From: Sebastes aleutianus
Taxonomy: Eukaryota > Chordata > Actinopteri > Perciformes > Sebastidae
Length of the DNA stretch: 64,000 nucleotides
Direction: 5' to 3'
Assembly: GCA_916700875.1 (NCBI GenBank)
Contig: CAKAKS010000039.1
Coordinates: forward strand, 7,713,544-7,777,543
Both the position numbers and the translations under genes were made by a program. The notes below the pieces were generated by a model. It searched no databases. It had not been told where the DNA came from and was given only the letters and a program-made list of their open reading frames with translations. Of this stretch, positions 25,060-36,089 are shown in pieces; the first letter of the stretch is position 1; the number at the start of each line of letters is the position of its first letter.

Positions 25060-25913
25060 AAATAGTCAAAAAGAGAGAAAAAGGACTCCTGAAGTCTGAT
25101 GACGTTTTACAAAATGGCTTGTTTTGTCCAACCAACAATCCAAAACTCAAAGGTATTGAATTTATGACAGCAAATCCTCTCATTTGTACTTTTTAAATGT
25201 TGATCAATTCAGCACCAGTTCACCAAATATAAACATGTCATATTGGCTATAATGCAAAAAGTTACCTAGTTTGACACTAGTGTGACTTCATGTGTGTTTT
25301 TAATTGGCTGTGATTCATCAGGCAAAGATTATATTTAGATAATCAATGCCTCCTGATGTTGCTTCTTCAGAGGAGGTATTAAAGAGATGCTGTAGGTAAA
25401 GATGGACTCTTCCCTCTGAGTTTGTCTAGTTGTTGCTGGGTTGGATAGAAACTGGGTTTCATGCTCTCTGAGTGTGACTTATTGCATTTTTTGGGATGTT
25501 ATCAGACATAAAGTTCTGACTCTGGACTGACACGATGCAGAGCTGGATGAAAACCAGACCAAGCTGCTGGTACAGTTATTATCAGTCTTCTAACCACGTG
25601 GCCTTCCTTACCTGTGAGTCCTTCAGCAACCATCAACTCGTCTGTCTAAACCCAGCAGACATCACAGAACCATCGCATCAGCACCACTCACCTCCACATC
25701 AGCAGGAGACGCAGCAGGGGGTCCAGGTGTCAGCAGGTGGAGGGGGGGTATCTGAAGAAGTGAAGATGCTTTCTCTTTTCCTTCTCTCTGATGTCTCCTG
25801 GTGGTTAGATTGGTTCGGACTCCGGCTCAGAGGCGCTTCTCGATCGACAGAGAGCCCAGGCAGGCAGGCAGGCAGTATGCACCGCTGGAAATGTCTGCAG
25901 CGACTGATGCACC

Positions 25914-25955
<42 letters not shown>

Positions 25956-26045
25956 GATTTCTTCTTTGTCTTCAGCTCTCACAGAAGACAAACTTTGAGA
26001 ATTTCACAGTGCATTTCTGTCTGTCGAGATTGCCTCCACATCCCC
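25060..26045. other. Non-coding with microsatellites
   Basis: It contains a CAGG run (about 25,857-25,875) and a CT microsatellite (25,915-25,953). The longest open frame of the window (25,535-26,329, 264 aa) runs through that CT tract and reads as an LSLSLS repeat. No domain is recognisable and overlapping frames exist on the other strand, so I do not call a gene. Confidence 0.6.
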
Positions 26046-26325
26046 CAAGGTATACCGTGAGAGTGTTGATGCTGCTGCGCTCCGGTCTGCTCTCTCCTCT
26101 CCTCTCCTCTCTGCGCTGCTCCTCCCGGCAGCAGCGGCAGGCGGACTGGAGGGCGGTGCGACTGGATTCGTGCGCGCCAGCGGTGCATGCATGTGCGTGG
26201 CACGGACGGTCAGGTCCCCTGGATTCACCTGTCATCACAAGACAAAGTGCATCCTATTTAAAATACAACCGAAAAGATAAGACTGTCTCAAAAGAGGCTG
26301 CAACCCCTCAAACGCAGCAAGGGCG
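26046..26325. promoter_or_regulatory. CpG-rich block, candidate promoter or CpG island
   Basis: From about 26,050 to 26,215 CpG is frequent ('GCTGCGCTCCGG', 'GCAGCGGCAGGCGGACTGG', 'GATTCGTGCGCGCCAGCGG'), against a CpG-poor background. It begins with CCTCT repeats (26,091-26,111) and is followed by TCCTATTTAAAATACAACC (26,252-26,270), which has a TATA-like core. No coding exon is evident on either strand. It could equally be a GC-rich repeat fragment. Confidence 0.25.
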
Positions 26326-26445
26326 CTGATAAGATTTTAGGGGGAAGCCATTTGGGGTGCACATTTGTCCAAGATCCCCCCCAACCCCCCACCCCCTCTG
26401 GGAGGAGATTAAAAGAAAAAAAACAGATAAAAAATGTGTGATTAA

Positions 26446-27115
26446 AGGGACTATTTGTAACTTTCAGTATTGCTTGTTAACAGCGACACCTGTGGCCGTT
26501 AAGTTAACGAAAGTCAGCGTCGGGCTTGTGCTTGCTCGCTCTAAATAGACATGAACGAGCATCGCTCAAAACAGTGAGGCGACACACGTCAGCTAAAACC
26601 ACAATATCACTCTATATTTCACCTGCTTGGCAGCAATGTTAGCTGACCACACGAAGGTCTCTCCATGAATCACTGCTGATCCTAGTGTTGAGGGTCGGTG
26701 CCGGGGCTGAAGCAGGAAGAGAAACTTTACCGTCTCCCGACTGCGCCCGCAGGGAGACACCGGCACCCGGTCGGAAACTATAACGTTTCTCGCTGCGGAG
26801 CCCCGTCACTTCACAAGACACGGAAAACCTCTGTTGGTCTGGAGGAGCTGCAGCATTTATTTCTGCACAAACATCCACTGTACATTCACTAGATATTATC
26901 AGAGCTAAACAAACTCTCCTGCAGTGTGGAGTGAGCGCGCATGCACGTCTAGTAGAGGTGGAGCGAGACAGCGAGAACGCGTGCGGTGTGTGTGTGAGTG
27001 AAGGCAAGCAGGCAGCGGAGGAGAGACTCCGGCTACACGCGAGCGAGCAAATGTGAGCGCGTATGGGATCCCGACCCAGTACATTTATACGCTTAGAAAG
27101 TTACAAACAGTCCCT
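26446..27115. mobile_element. TTAA-flanked TIR element, family 'AGGGACTRTTTGTAAC'
   Basis: The left end AGGGACTATTTGTAACTTTC and the right end (reverse complement AGGGACTGTTTGTAACTTTC) agree at 19 of 20 positions. TTAA flanks both sides (26,442-26,445 and 27,116-27,119). The element sits in the tail of a hAT-like copy: 'ACAGATAAAAAATGTGTGA' lies upstream and 'TTGATTGACAAACC' downstream, so it arrived later. The interior is CpG-rich (26,690-27,060). The overlapping open frames (26,639-27,007) show no transposase motif. Confidence 0.75.
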
Positions 27116-27262
27116 TTAATTGATTGACAAACCTATTTATTTTACTTCCATAGCGTACTTTATAGGTAAAGTTTTTACATACAAAACTTAATTAAAATCT
27201 TATAAAACACGCTGAATTGTTATGGACTAGAGGCTCCAAAATATATGTAGAAAAATCCTTAA

Positions 27263-27456
27263 AGCTACTATACGAGGAACTTTCATTTTGTGTTGATTTT
27301 AGCGGCTCCTATGGACAAAAGTGGTAGTGTTTCCGAGCACCAGAATCCCTTTAGAAAACCTCTAATTTTACTGCAGCAGGGTCTGACAGTCTGCCCCGCT
27401 CAGTCCTGGTTCTGGTTCTCCCATGCCTCCCTTCCCTCCAGCGAGCCCAGCAATGT
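27263..27456 (-). mobile_element. Element family 'AGCTACTA..GAGGAAC', reverse, truncated
   Basis: TTAA (27,259-27,262) precedes AGCTACTATACGAGGAACTT, the terminus also seen in reverse at 62,468. The body (CATTTTGTGTTGATTTTAGC, GAGCACCAGAATCCCTTTAG, ACTGCAGCAGGGTCTGACAG) is the reverse complement of 61,320-61,480. It stops where unit 2 of the tandem duplication begins. Confidence 0.65.
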
Positions 27457-28005
27457 GATAAGATTTTAGGGGGAACCCAGTTGGGGTGCACATTTGTCCA
27501 AGACTCCCCCCCCCCCAACCCTCTGGGAGGAGATTAAAAGAAAAAAAAAAAGCAATTAGTTTAGAAACCCTGTAGATGTTTTAGGATGCTCTGGGTATTT
27601 TTGAGGAAGTCACTGACAAATTCTCTAAAGTAGGAAGATAGCTGCCCAAACTTTTATGTCAAAAAAAAAATCAATCCAGAGGTCTGGAGGACTTAATAGA
27701 GGTTTTATCCCACTGAGCCTTTTCAAAGGCTTTTGTTGCCTGTCCATACTGTCGAAGCGGAGATAACAGGGAGAGTGAAATTGAACAAACCTTCATTTTG
27801 TCAGGGACCTCTTAGAAACCTCTCCAAGACCCCGGACCTCCAGATTAGGAAGGCCCCATCCTCGACCATTTTTCTTTTGGTTCTTATTTCTGTTCTCAGA
27901 GAGAGATTTTCTATCTCAATGAGACTCCCTGTTTCTGGTACATAAAAGACAAAATGCAATGAAATACAATAAAGGATACACGAAACCAGGTGGAAGGTGA
28001 TTATT
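27457..28005. repeat. Local tandem duplication, start of unit 2
   Basis: The first ~95 bp repeat 26,327-26,425, including the poly-C and AG-rich tail. The following ~450 bp (to 28,005) has no counterpart in unit 1 and no recognised content. The duplication continues through the hAT-like copy and flank described below. Confidence 0.5.
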
Positions 28006-28619
28006 AGGGCTGTCAAAATTAACGCGATAATAATGTGTTAACGTAAACTTGTTTTAATGTCATTCATTTCTTTAAAGCATTAACACAACTTTTTTTTAGG
28101 TTGATATCAAATATCATATGAAACTACAAAACCTAAGGAATCCATTGGTACCATGTAATGCTAGCTTGTCGCAAAGGAGGCTAAATAACGCTTTAAACTT
28201 ACGCTAACCTCTGACCTCAAGATATGTGAATGAAAATGGGTTCTATGGGTACCCATGAATCTCCCCTTTACAGACATGCCCACTTTATGATAATCACATG
28301 CAGTTTGGGGCAAGTCATAGTCAAGTCAGCACACTGACACACTGACAGCTGTTGTTGTCTGTTGGGCTGCAGTTTGCCATGTTATGATTGGAGCATATTT
28401 TTTTTATGCTAAATGCAGTACCTGTGAGGGTTTCTGGACAATATCTGTCATTGTTTTCTGTTGTTAATTGATTTCCAAAAAATAAATATATACATATATT
28501 TGCATAAAGCAAGCATATGTGCCCACTCCCATATTGATAAGAGTATTACATACTTGACAAATCTCCCTTTAAGGTACATTTTGAACATTTTATATATATT
28601 TTAATCGATTGACAACCCT
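28006..28619 (+). mobile_element. hAT-like TIR element, family 'AGGGCTGTCAA', best copy
   Basis: It runs from AGGGCTGTCAAAATTAACGC to AATCGATTGACAACCCT, with ends that are inverted repeats (AGGGCTGTCAA/TTGACAACCCT, one mismatch). It holds the family core found in the three other copies (17,973; 33,031; 40,460). The flanks ATTATT and ATTTATT are similar but give no exact 8-bp duplication. No protein is encoded. Confidence 0.7.
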
Positions 28620-28920
28620 ATTTATTTTACTTCCATTTCGTACTTTGCTATAAAGTTTACTGTAAAGTTTTTACATACAGAACTTTTTTGAAATCTTATA
28701 AAACACGCTGCACATTATGAACTACAGGCTACAAAATATACGTAGAAAACCGGACCGGCGAAGCAGCGAGGCGAAGCTCTGCTCCTGGACGGAGTAGGAC
28801 CCGCTGCTGCCAGTTGCGTAGCTCTGCACCAACCGCTAGAGCTCCGACTGCAGGTTGAAGGCGGAGCGGAGCAGGATCTGGGCTGGTCGCTGCCAGAGGC
28901 CCCGCTGGAGTCTGACCTGA
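28620..28920 (-). repeat. Duplicated flank plus mid-part of the 'AGCTACTA..GAGGAAC' element
   Basis: 28,620-28,750 repeats 27,135-27,255. From 28,748 the DNA is the reverse complement of 56,320-56,480: GAAGCTCTGCTCCTGGACGG, GACTGCAGGTTGAAGGCGGA and CTGCCAGAGGCCCCGCTGG. So this copy keeps the element's middle, while unit 1 keeps its end. Confidence 0.55.
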
Positions 28921-30297
28921 AGAAGTTTCACGGTAAACCTGCGTGCCGTCTGATTTAACGTGGAATCTGACCCGATGACGAGCATTAAGAATATCTATAG
29001 AAATAGACAATCTTGTTTCAGAACCTGTTCCGTGTAGGAACTTTGATACGTAATCTACAATATAACAACAGACTTAAGCCTCCATAAATTGTACCTTGAT
29101 ATAGTGAGCATGAAATCGAGACATTAATCAGTGAAGAAACATGCAGTGTGAAAAATGTCTGTCTGTTTCTAATCATAAGTATCCATGGTGGGCCTATTAA
29201 GTCAAGCTTATTAGAAAAATTCAGTGAGAATGACATCGCACCAACGAGCGCAGTCACACAGAGGATACTGTGGATACCGGCTCATGCTCCAGTTGAGGTC
29301 ATATTTGGGCTAAGCTGTTTATATGCATATTCATATCCTAATCACAAATACCCCAGCACACATAATTAAGCTGAATACTTTGGATATTATTATGAAAAGA
29401 GAACTTGGTGTGACCACAAAAATATCATTAAATAGGATACACTGGGTAATACCAGCCTATCCCAGCATATAATCATGATGGGGGCTTATACCAGATGGGG
29501 AATGGTGTTTTCATGCCCCCAAATGGAAATGCTGAGCCTCCTGAATAATATTGCAATGTAAATGTGCTTTCATTATAACACGTAGCGGTGCGTCATTGTC
29601 GAAGGTAACGTTTATTTTCAGCAACACAAAACGAACCAGGCGTTGTTGCTCGCACTGTTGTCCATTAAATGTAGTTTCATAAATCATATCAGGGCTGCCA
29701 GTGGTTCAGAAGTTGAGGAAAGTTTAGTTTGATGACAGTACAGGCCTGAATATTTGGGCTTTGAGGAGAGAGAGTTCATATATTCCTTATCCTGCTCATT
29801 CCCAGTAGACAGCTGGAGGAGGTACATTCACTCAGGAACAGCACTTCAGTACAGTTTGGTACTCCAAGTAGACCTATTTTCATGTATTTTCCATTCCACC
29901 ATAAATCAATCGGAGATGGTGCACTTTTATATGCATCTGATGAGTTGCTACTTGCTTTGTAGAGTAAGTTTTAACATAAACTAAGAAAAGATGAACTTTA
30001 AAGATCCCACAGCAGCAAAGATGAAGCAGAAGAAGATGCACTCGAGAAGTAAACTAAAACTAGGATCATCTATAAATTATGAAGCATGCAATGGAAATAG
30101 AGGTACTTTCCTCACCATGCACAATAGTGAACGTACTGTTAACAGGTAAAATATTGTTGTTATCACCTTACAGGTAAATGCATCAATAGTCTAACACTGA
30201 ATTTTCATTATTGAAAAATACTTTTTTTTATTTCCTACCCAAGCATATTGGGATCATACATCTAATTTTTATTTTATTTTATCAGGTGTGTTTTCCA
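28921..30297. other. Spacer, nothing recognised
   Basis: AT-rich, single-copy-looking DNA. No repeat family, coding frame or strong motif was recognised. Confidence 0.5.
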
Positions 30298-30420
30298 TCT
30301 TATTTTTCTGTTTTTATGTGCAAATCACTTCGGGCTGCATTTCTTGTGTGAAAGGTGCTATACAAATAAAGTTTACTCTATTTACTTTATTATTTATCTG
30401 AGTGTTTTCCTTCCATTGAT
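30298..30420 (+). repeat. SINE/LINE 3' tail remnant
   Basis: 'CACTTCGGGCTGCATTTC' followed by GTGAAAGGTGCTATACAAAT and AAAGTTTACT is the common 3' tail shared by many fish SINEs and L2-type LINEs, recognised from memory. The body upstream is too decayed to classify. Confidence 0.5.
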
Positions 30421-31239
30421 CTAAAATCTGACCTGCATTTAGAAAGAAACTGGTTTCTGTGTTCAGATAAGTATCTAAAACGTTTGTAGTCCAGCTGTGC
30501 ACTAAACCTGTGGAGAGCCAAACCAGCTTCTCCTCCCCTGAGGTGTGTAAAAACCTGCTCTCTCTGCTTAGTTTTGTACCGGAATTATCTCAGGTCAGGA
30601 GAGAGCTCAGGGCCTGGAGAGGGGCTTAGGATAAGTCAGAGTGACAATTAGCGGAATGACACATCTTGACACGTCAGACCTCCAAACAGCCACTGATGAA
30701 TCATAGGAGCCTGTCCAGAAATAGCCCAGCACCGGCAACAGAACAGTCCAACGACTGTGTCAACTCGGTTTTCTGCATCCTAACCTGGAACAGTATCCTA
30801 AAAACTCTGAGCAGTGAACTATTACTGGATGTGTAGTTCATTCTCCGTAGCTCTGTGGGATGTCTCTACCTCTGCTAGTGATATAGTTTGATATATTGTA
30901 TATGTTCATTTACAGGGGAAAAGAGTCATCTTCTTAAGTTTATCTCTCAGTTGAATCTCAACCTTATAGCGCTGGGAGCCCAGGCGAGTTTGCAGGAGAT
31001 TTCTAGGACTGATGTTGTGGATTTGCTTGGTATATTTGTAAGCAAAACAAAATTAACTAGTTTTGAAATATGTCACCATTTCTTATCGAAGCCCTTATAA
31101 GAAGCTCTCCAAGTGCTCTTGAAAAATAGCATTAAAAAGTATTCGTATTATCACACCTTCTGGTCGGTCGGTTGGTCAGACAGTCGCTGCTGTTACTTTC
31201 ATGTGGAGAAAATCACTTCTTAATCCAGGGCGGGAGGGA
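30421..31239. other. Spacer, nothing recognised
   Basis: No feature was found apart from a short GGTCGGTCGGTTGGTC run near 31,161. Confidence 0.45.
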
Positions 31240-31242
31240 TAT

Positions 31243-31260
31243 CTGTGTGTGTGTGTGCGT

Positions 31261-31293
<33 letters not shown>

Positions 31294-31371
31294 CGTGTGT
31301 GTGTTTGTGTGCGTGTGCGTGCGTGTGCGTGCGCGTGCGTGCGCGTGCGTGCGTGTGTGTGAGAGAGAGAC
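31243..31371. repeat. Compound GT/GC microsatellite
   Basis: About 125 bp of GT interrupted by GC steps (GTGCGT units increase towards the right), ending in a short GA run. The alternating purine-pyrimidine tract could adopt Z-DNA. The two reading frames through it are artefacts. Confidence 0.95.
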
Positions 31372-33030
31372 AGTTCATGCCATTTAAGGTGCTAAATTCG
31401 ACATTCAGAGCATATCTATTGCGACAATGTACAACATAACGGCAACAGTGCTGACAGAGCTAACAGTGTTTACCTGGTGGGGGGGACCGGAGGGTGGGTG
31501 CTATGCTTCCGCGACGACGTTGTCGGTCTGAACGGTGTTATCCACTGTAACCGCTGTATGAGCGCAGTGCAGAGCAGCGGCCGTGAGCTAGCCGGTGGGG
31601 TACGCTCACAAGCACTAACAGGCACTAAAAGCACATGCGGCCAGCCCGGCTATGTCAACAAAGCACAGAGAAGCTCTGATTGCAACACACACAGAGGGAG
31701 AGAGACTTCATAGACGTAACTCCTTAATATCTTTACATAGCTAATAGTTGTTTGCTGCTATATCAATGCTCTGGATATGGCTCTGGGTTAATTGTTTTGC
31801 TGCTATTCAATAAAAAAGAACATTGTTTGGATAAAAAAATGTCTGTTTATTTAGCCTAGATCTTCCCACCGCTGTGGTCAGGGGAGAAAGACAGTTCTCT
31901 GGACGGCTCCCTAGCTGTAGCTGCTCCCAGCAGGAGGTCCTCGGAGAGCCACATTTCACTCAGCCCTTGTCTCTGTCCTCAGTCCTGACAATTGTGCTAC
32001 TATAATGCATGAAGACGGTTTGCGGGTCAGGCTCGGGTGATTGATAAACACATGTTTTTGCGGGTTGGGCGGTGCAGATTGACTCTCATAATGAGTCGGG
32101 GTGGGTGCGGGTATTGATTGCGCATCACTAGCCTACTTGATAGGCTTTGAGTGTGAACGTATCAGAATAGGCATATTTAAATATGTTTGGTCTAATAAAT
32201 AGCCCATTATGTCGTCTTTGAGTCTATTGTTGTCATTTATGTATAAAATAATTAGGTTAAAAATATTTTTTATATGCTGCAAATAGCTTTTTATTTGTAT
32301 GTGTAATTCATTTAGGCTACCAGGTGGAGTGCATTGTGGCCAATTTAGTTAATCTAGAGATAACGTGCTGATTTTTCCCCCATCAACCAGTCGATTGGTT
32401 GAAGAGTAGGTAGAATTTCAGTTGATTTGTTTGGTTGACTACAGTCCTAAAAAGTATGCTATACTGATATTGACATGAAAACCCAATCATGACTGTCAGG
32501 ACCTCGGGTACCAGGGTTATCCACTCTTGATTGAGATCATATTTTCAAATGAACGAATGAATAATCTCCTTTTGGCACATTTATATTATATATGTTGATG
32601 CTGTTGTTGATGATGACTGTAGCTGGTACTGTTGTTAGGGTTAGTGTTATTCCCTCTGCTCCGTTCCACATTTATAATGTAAGAGGCTGCTGTAAAAGAC
32701 CAGCAACAGGTTTGTGTGAATGCATAAAATACAAGGCAGATCCCCTGGGCGACCGTCACACTGCCAGCGTACCACCGTGTTTAGACTGGTGGAAGTAAAC
32801 AAGGAGGGATGCTCAGATTATTTTAAGAATTGCACTGTATTTGTTATTCCTCCTTATTCATATGAGTCTGTTGAAGGGAAGCCATCTTCCAGGGCCAAAG
32901 GCAACATTTCAGGCTCTCCACCTTCATGAAAGGTTTTGAATCTAAAGGATGAATGAGGGGTTAGAAGTTACTTATACTGCAAAACAAGGATTTTCATGGT
33001 AACATTTATTCTGCCTTTTAACTCAGATTT
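31372..33030. other. Non-coding with decayed mobile fragments
   Basis: 31,440-31,710 is CpG-containing but shows no domain in any frame. 32,015-32,125 has 'GCGGGTCAGGCTCGGGTG' and 'GAGTCGGGGTGGGTGCGGG', resembling a fish hAT-like element fragment. 32,380-32,455 ('CATCAACCAGTCGATTGG', 'GTTGACTACAGTCCTAA') resembles half of the element at 22,452-22,706. Boundaries are uncertain. Confidence 0.4.
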
Positions 33031-33390
33031 TCAAGTCAAGTCAGCACACTGACACACTGACAGTTTAACTGTTGGGATTCAGTTTGCCATATTTTTGAGC
33101 ATATTTGTATATGCTAAATTCAGTACCTGTGAGGGTTTCTGGACAATATCTGTAATTGTTTTGTGTTGTTAATTGATTTCCAATAATAAATACATATATA
33201 CATACATTTGCATAAAGCAGCATATTTGTCCACTTCCATGTTGATAAGACTATTAAATACTTTCATCAAATCTCCCTTTTAAGGTACATTTTGAACAAAT
33301 AAAAAAATGTGCAATCAATTTGTGATTAATTGTGATTAACTATGGACAATTATGCGATTAATCGCAATTAAATATTTTAATCAATCAATA
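33031..33390 (+). mobile_element. hAT-like element, family 'AGGGCTGTCAA', 5' truncated
   Basis: It begins in the family core at TCAAGTCAGCACACTGACAC and runs to AATATTTTAATCAATCAAT, where the end has decayed. It keeps the palindromic TGCGATTAATCGCAATTAA near the 3' end. The first ~300 bp of the family are missing. Confidence 0.65.
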
Positions 33391-34259
33391 AAGGCTCATT
33401 ATATTCATTCATTCGACCTTTTATGTACTTTTCAGGAATACATCGAGGGGTGGACCCTCATTTTCAATGATACCGCGATTAAATTGGGAAAAAAATAAAT
33501 AAATAAATAAAACTAAACTAAACAAAAATAAGCCAGACTGATATAACAACACAAACATCAACATCGGCAATTCCTAATTAAAACAATTACAGTCAAAAAC
33601 ATTAACAATTATAAGCGTATTTCTAAAATGTCCCAAGTTATCAGGGAATCAATATTAAGTGTGATGTTATTCCACGAGTCCAGAGCACAACTTCTAAAAT
33701 GTATAGATAGTTAGATGGATAGATATATTACATACATGCATACACACATACAGGCAGTAAATTAGTTGCTATGCAGGAAGCAGCCGACACAAACTGGCCT
33801 CATCCAGCATCATCAGCTTTACGCCTCCTCAGAGACACATGCATGATATTGATCACAGCTTTTCCAATGGGTCTCCGTTGGCCTCTGAACATGAATAGAG
33901 ATGAACATTTGAAGACGTTCGGCTCCACGCTTGAACAATCTATTAATACATTGTTGGACAGAAGGTGTGTTGGGGATGTGATCCATCTCAAGCATGCAGC
34001 TGCACCTGGTTGAAACACAACACCATCTTGCTGGATGTTTGCCTCAAAGAGGTCGCTCGCAAAGTTTTATCCAATCAGCATCTTGTTCACACCTGACAAA
34101 GATGGAAGTGACAGAATTCCAATTGTGAATAAATCACATTTCCCAGAGGAGTCGTCACAATAGTGTTTTTAAACCTGAGCTGGCATGAGGCTTGTTGGAT
34201 AAATGCTTATGGAGGATCAATAATGAAATTCTTCTTTTATATATTACAGACAGAAATAC
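33391..34259. other. Spacer with AATA and AACA-type runs
   Basis: It contains an AAATAAATAAATAAAT run (about 33,490-33,512). No gene, and no repeat family was recognised. Confidence 0.45.
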
Positions 34260-34263
34260 TTAA

Positions 34264-35070
34264 AGGGGACATATCATGCTCATTTTCAGGTTCATACTTG
34301 TATTTTGGGTTCTTACTAGAACATATTTACATGCTTCAACGTTCAAAAATGCATTATTTTTTCTCATACTGTCTGTCTGAATATACCTGTAATCACCTCT
34401 GAAACGCTCTGTTTTAGCACCTGTCTCTTTAAAACCCCCTCCTGAAAAAGCCCAGTCTGCTCTGATTGGCTTGTGAGGAAAATATGGTGCACCTTTGCAA
34501 AGGTACTCTGCATTCCAATACCCATACTACCATATTATTTAGTGTGCCAGAAAAAGATTCAGTATATGTCCCAAAACATATAATGCTGTATGCCAAAAAT
34601 ACCAGGATGTCCCACTAATGCATTTTCCAGCATGCTTTTCTGGCTTTTCTGACTCACAATCCTTTGGGTAGAGGATTTGATATGAGCAAGACAGTCAAAG
34701 TTCAAGGCACAATGTTATGACAAAGTAGTATGTCCGCATTGTATGCATGCTGCATGCAACTTTGTAAGGGCAGCTGCAGTACGTACTAAAATTAAAAATA
34801 TAAAGTATGCATTTTGAAACACAGCCAAAGTTGTAAAGCTGTGGGTGGAGATACTCAGATGGGGGCGATATATTCTAATGAGCTTGCATGTGACATAGGA
34901 AGGGGAGCCAAATCTGAATGGCTTGTTAAATCACGTTTTCTGATCTAGACAGCCCACAAAAAACTGACTGGGTTGTCTTATTTCACGGTTTGTGGGTTGG
35001 TAGACACTCCAGATACCCAAATGTATGAGCACAAGTACTGAAAAAGTGAGTATTTCATGATACGTCCCCT
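34264..35070. mobile_element. Complete TTAA-flanked element, family 'AGGGGACATATCATG'
   Basis: The left end AGGGGACATATCATG and the right end (reverse complement AGGGGACGTATCATG) match at 14 of 15 positions. TTAA flanks both sides (34,260-34,263 and 35,071-35,074). A second miniature element interrupts it at 34,503-34,825. No transposase frame. A truncated relative is at 19,617. The TTAA duplication suggests piggyBac-type mobilisation. Confidence 0.75.
34503..34825. mobile_element. Miniature element nested in the TTAA element
   Basis: It is flanked by a direct CAAAG repeat (34,498-34,502 and 34,826-34,830). The left end holds CATTCCAATACCCATACTAC. The right end, as reverse complement, starts GGCTGTGTTTCAAAATGCAT and continues ACTTTATA, giving weak inverted similarity. 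Removing it joins 'ACCTTTGCAAAG' to 'TTGTAAAGCTG', restoring the host element. The superfamily is unknown. Confidence 0.5.
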
Positions 35071-35074
35071 TTAA

Positions 35075-36089
35075 ATCACTGTAACTGCATGTGACAAATC
35101 ACTCTAAGTGTAGAAAACATTACAAGGTACCTCTTTATAAAAGGTTACTTTACTTAAATACTTCAGCATTACCTATGTTAGCACTATTACATTAGCCTTT
35201 CCCACATCAAAAGCATGCTATAACAGCACGGCTGCCAAGTTTATACAGTTTAAACAGCTTTTAAATTAATTGCAGAGTACTGAGGCTCATTCATATCCAG
35301 AACAATTTGACCCTAATATATCCAAAAAAAAACGGAAGAACTTGAAAATTGCCCCACCGTAACTATATTGATCTTGATATATTTTGTATTTTTTGGGGGC
35401 CTCAAATATTTTAAGGAGTGCAAAGGCGATGCTGACATGATGAACATTTACAGCTAATGAAGAAATGATTGAAAACAGGGTGAGACAATATTGTTGCTCA
35501 CGACAGCCACGGCTTCATTTGTTGAGGAACTAATCACAAATATTGTTGCTGTGTGAGCGCTGATGCCGTTTTAAACAACAATTCAATCTCAGTTAATTAA
35601 ACTCACTTAGACTGAGTGTGTTACTCAGTTGGCAGAACATTTTCTGCACAACACGCTGAAGAATTTGTACCTTTTTTTTTCAAACTGTGTCAAATTGGCA
35701 CAAAGATTGAACAATAAGAAGATTGCATGAATTGAGAATCTAACAGTGAATTACTTGTAAGCACAAATTCAATAAAGCAACTCTACTTACAGCCAACACC
35801 TTGACAGTATATACAGGCAACATGTCAAAAGGACAGCAGGATCTCCTTTACAGTGTGAGCCATCATCAGTAGCCTGACCTGCACAGCACAAATTAAATAA
35901 ATGGAGACCGTGTCATTTTTATCTGCACTCTTTTTTAGTCTGGACCAGCTCCCGTGCTTGAATTTATGGATTTGGTCTTTGTGCAAAATATGCAAAGTTT
36001 CTGCTCATTTCTCAGCCCAAGCAGTAAATGTAGCTACTCCCTCTTGTAGTACAGCACTAAATTGATTTCCTGGACTCGGTCATTACTGG
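35075..36089. other. Spacer, nothing recognised
   Basis: AT-rich DNA with no recognised repeat or coding frame. Confidence 0.5.

Larger units (their letters stand above)
26326..27456. repeat. Local tandem duplication, unit 1
   Basis: This unit and 27,457 to about 28,920 share the same order of parts. First comes a ~100-bp segment (26,327-26,425 against 27,457-27,551) with 'ATAAGATTTTAGGGGGAA', 'TTGGGGTGCACATTTGTCC' and 'CTCTGGGAGGAGATTAAAAG'. Then a hAT-like tail, then a ~135-bp flank (27,120-27,255 against 28,604-28,750), then parts of the 'AGCTACTA..GAGGAAC' element. Unit 1 has lost most of its hAT-like copy and gained a TTAA element. Confidence 0.55.

Noticed and set aside
25535..26329. 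Longest open frame, 264 aa, plus strand
   Set aside because: It runs through a CT microsatellite (LSLSLS repeat), overlaps equally open frames on the other strand, and shows no domain.
31172..31439. Valine/cysteine-rich open frames
   Set aside because: They are translations of the GT/GC microsatellite in two frames.
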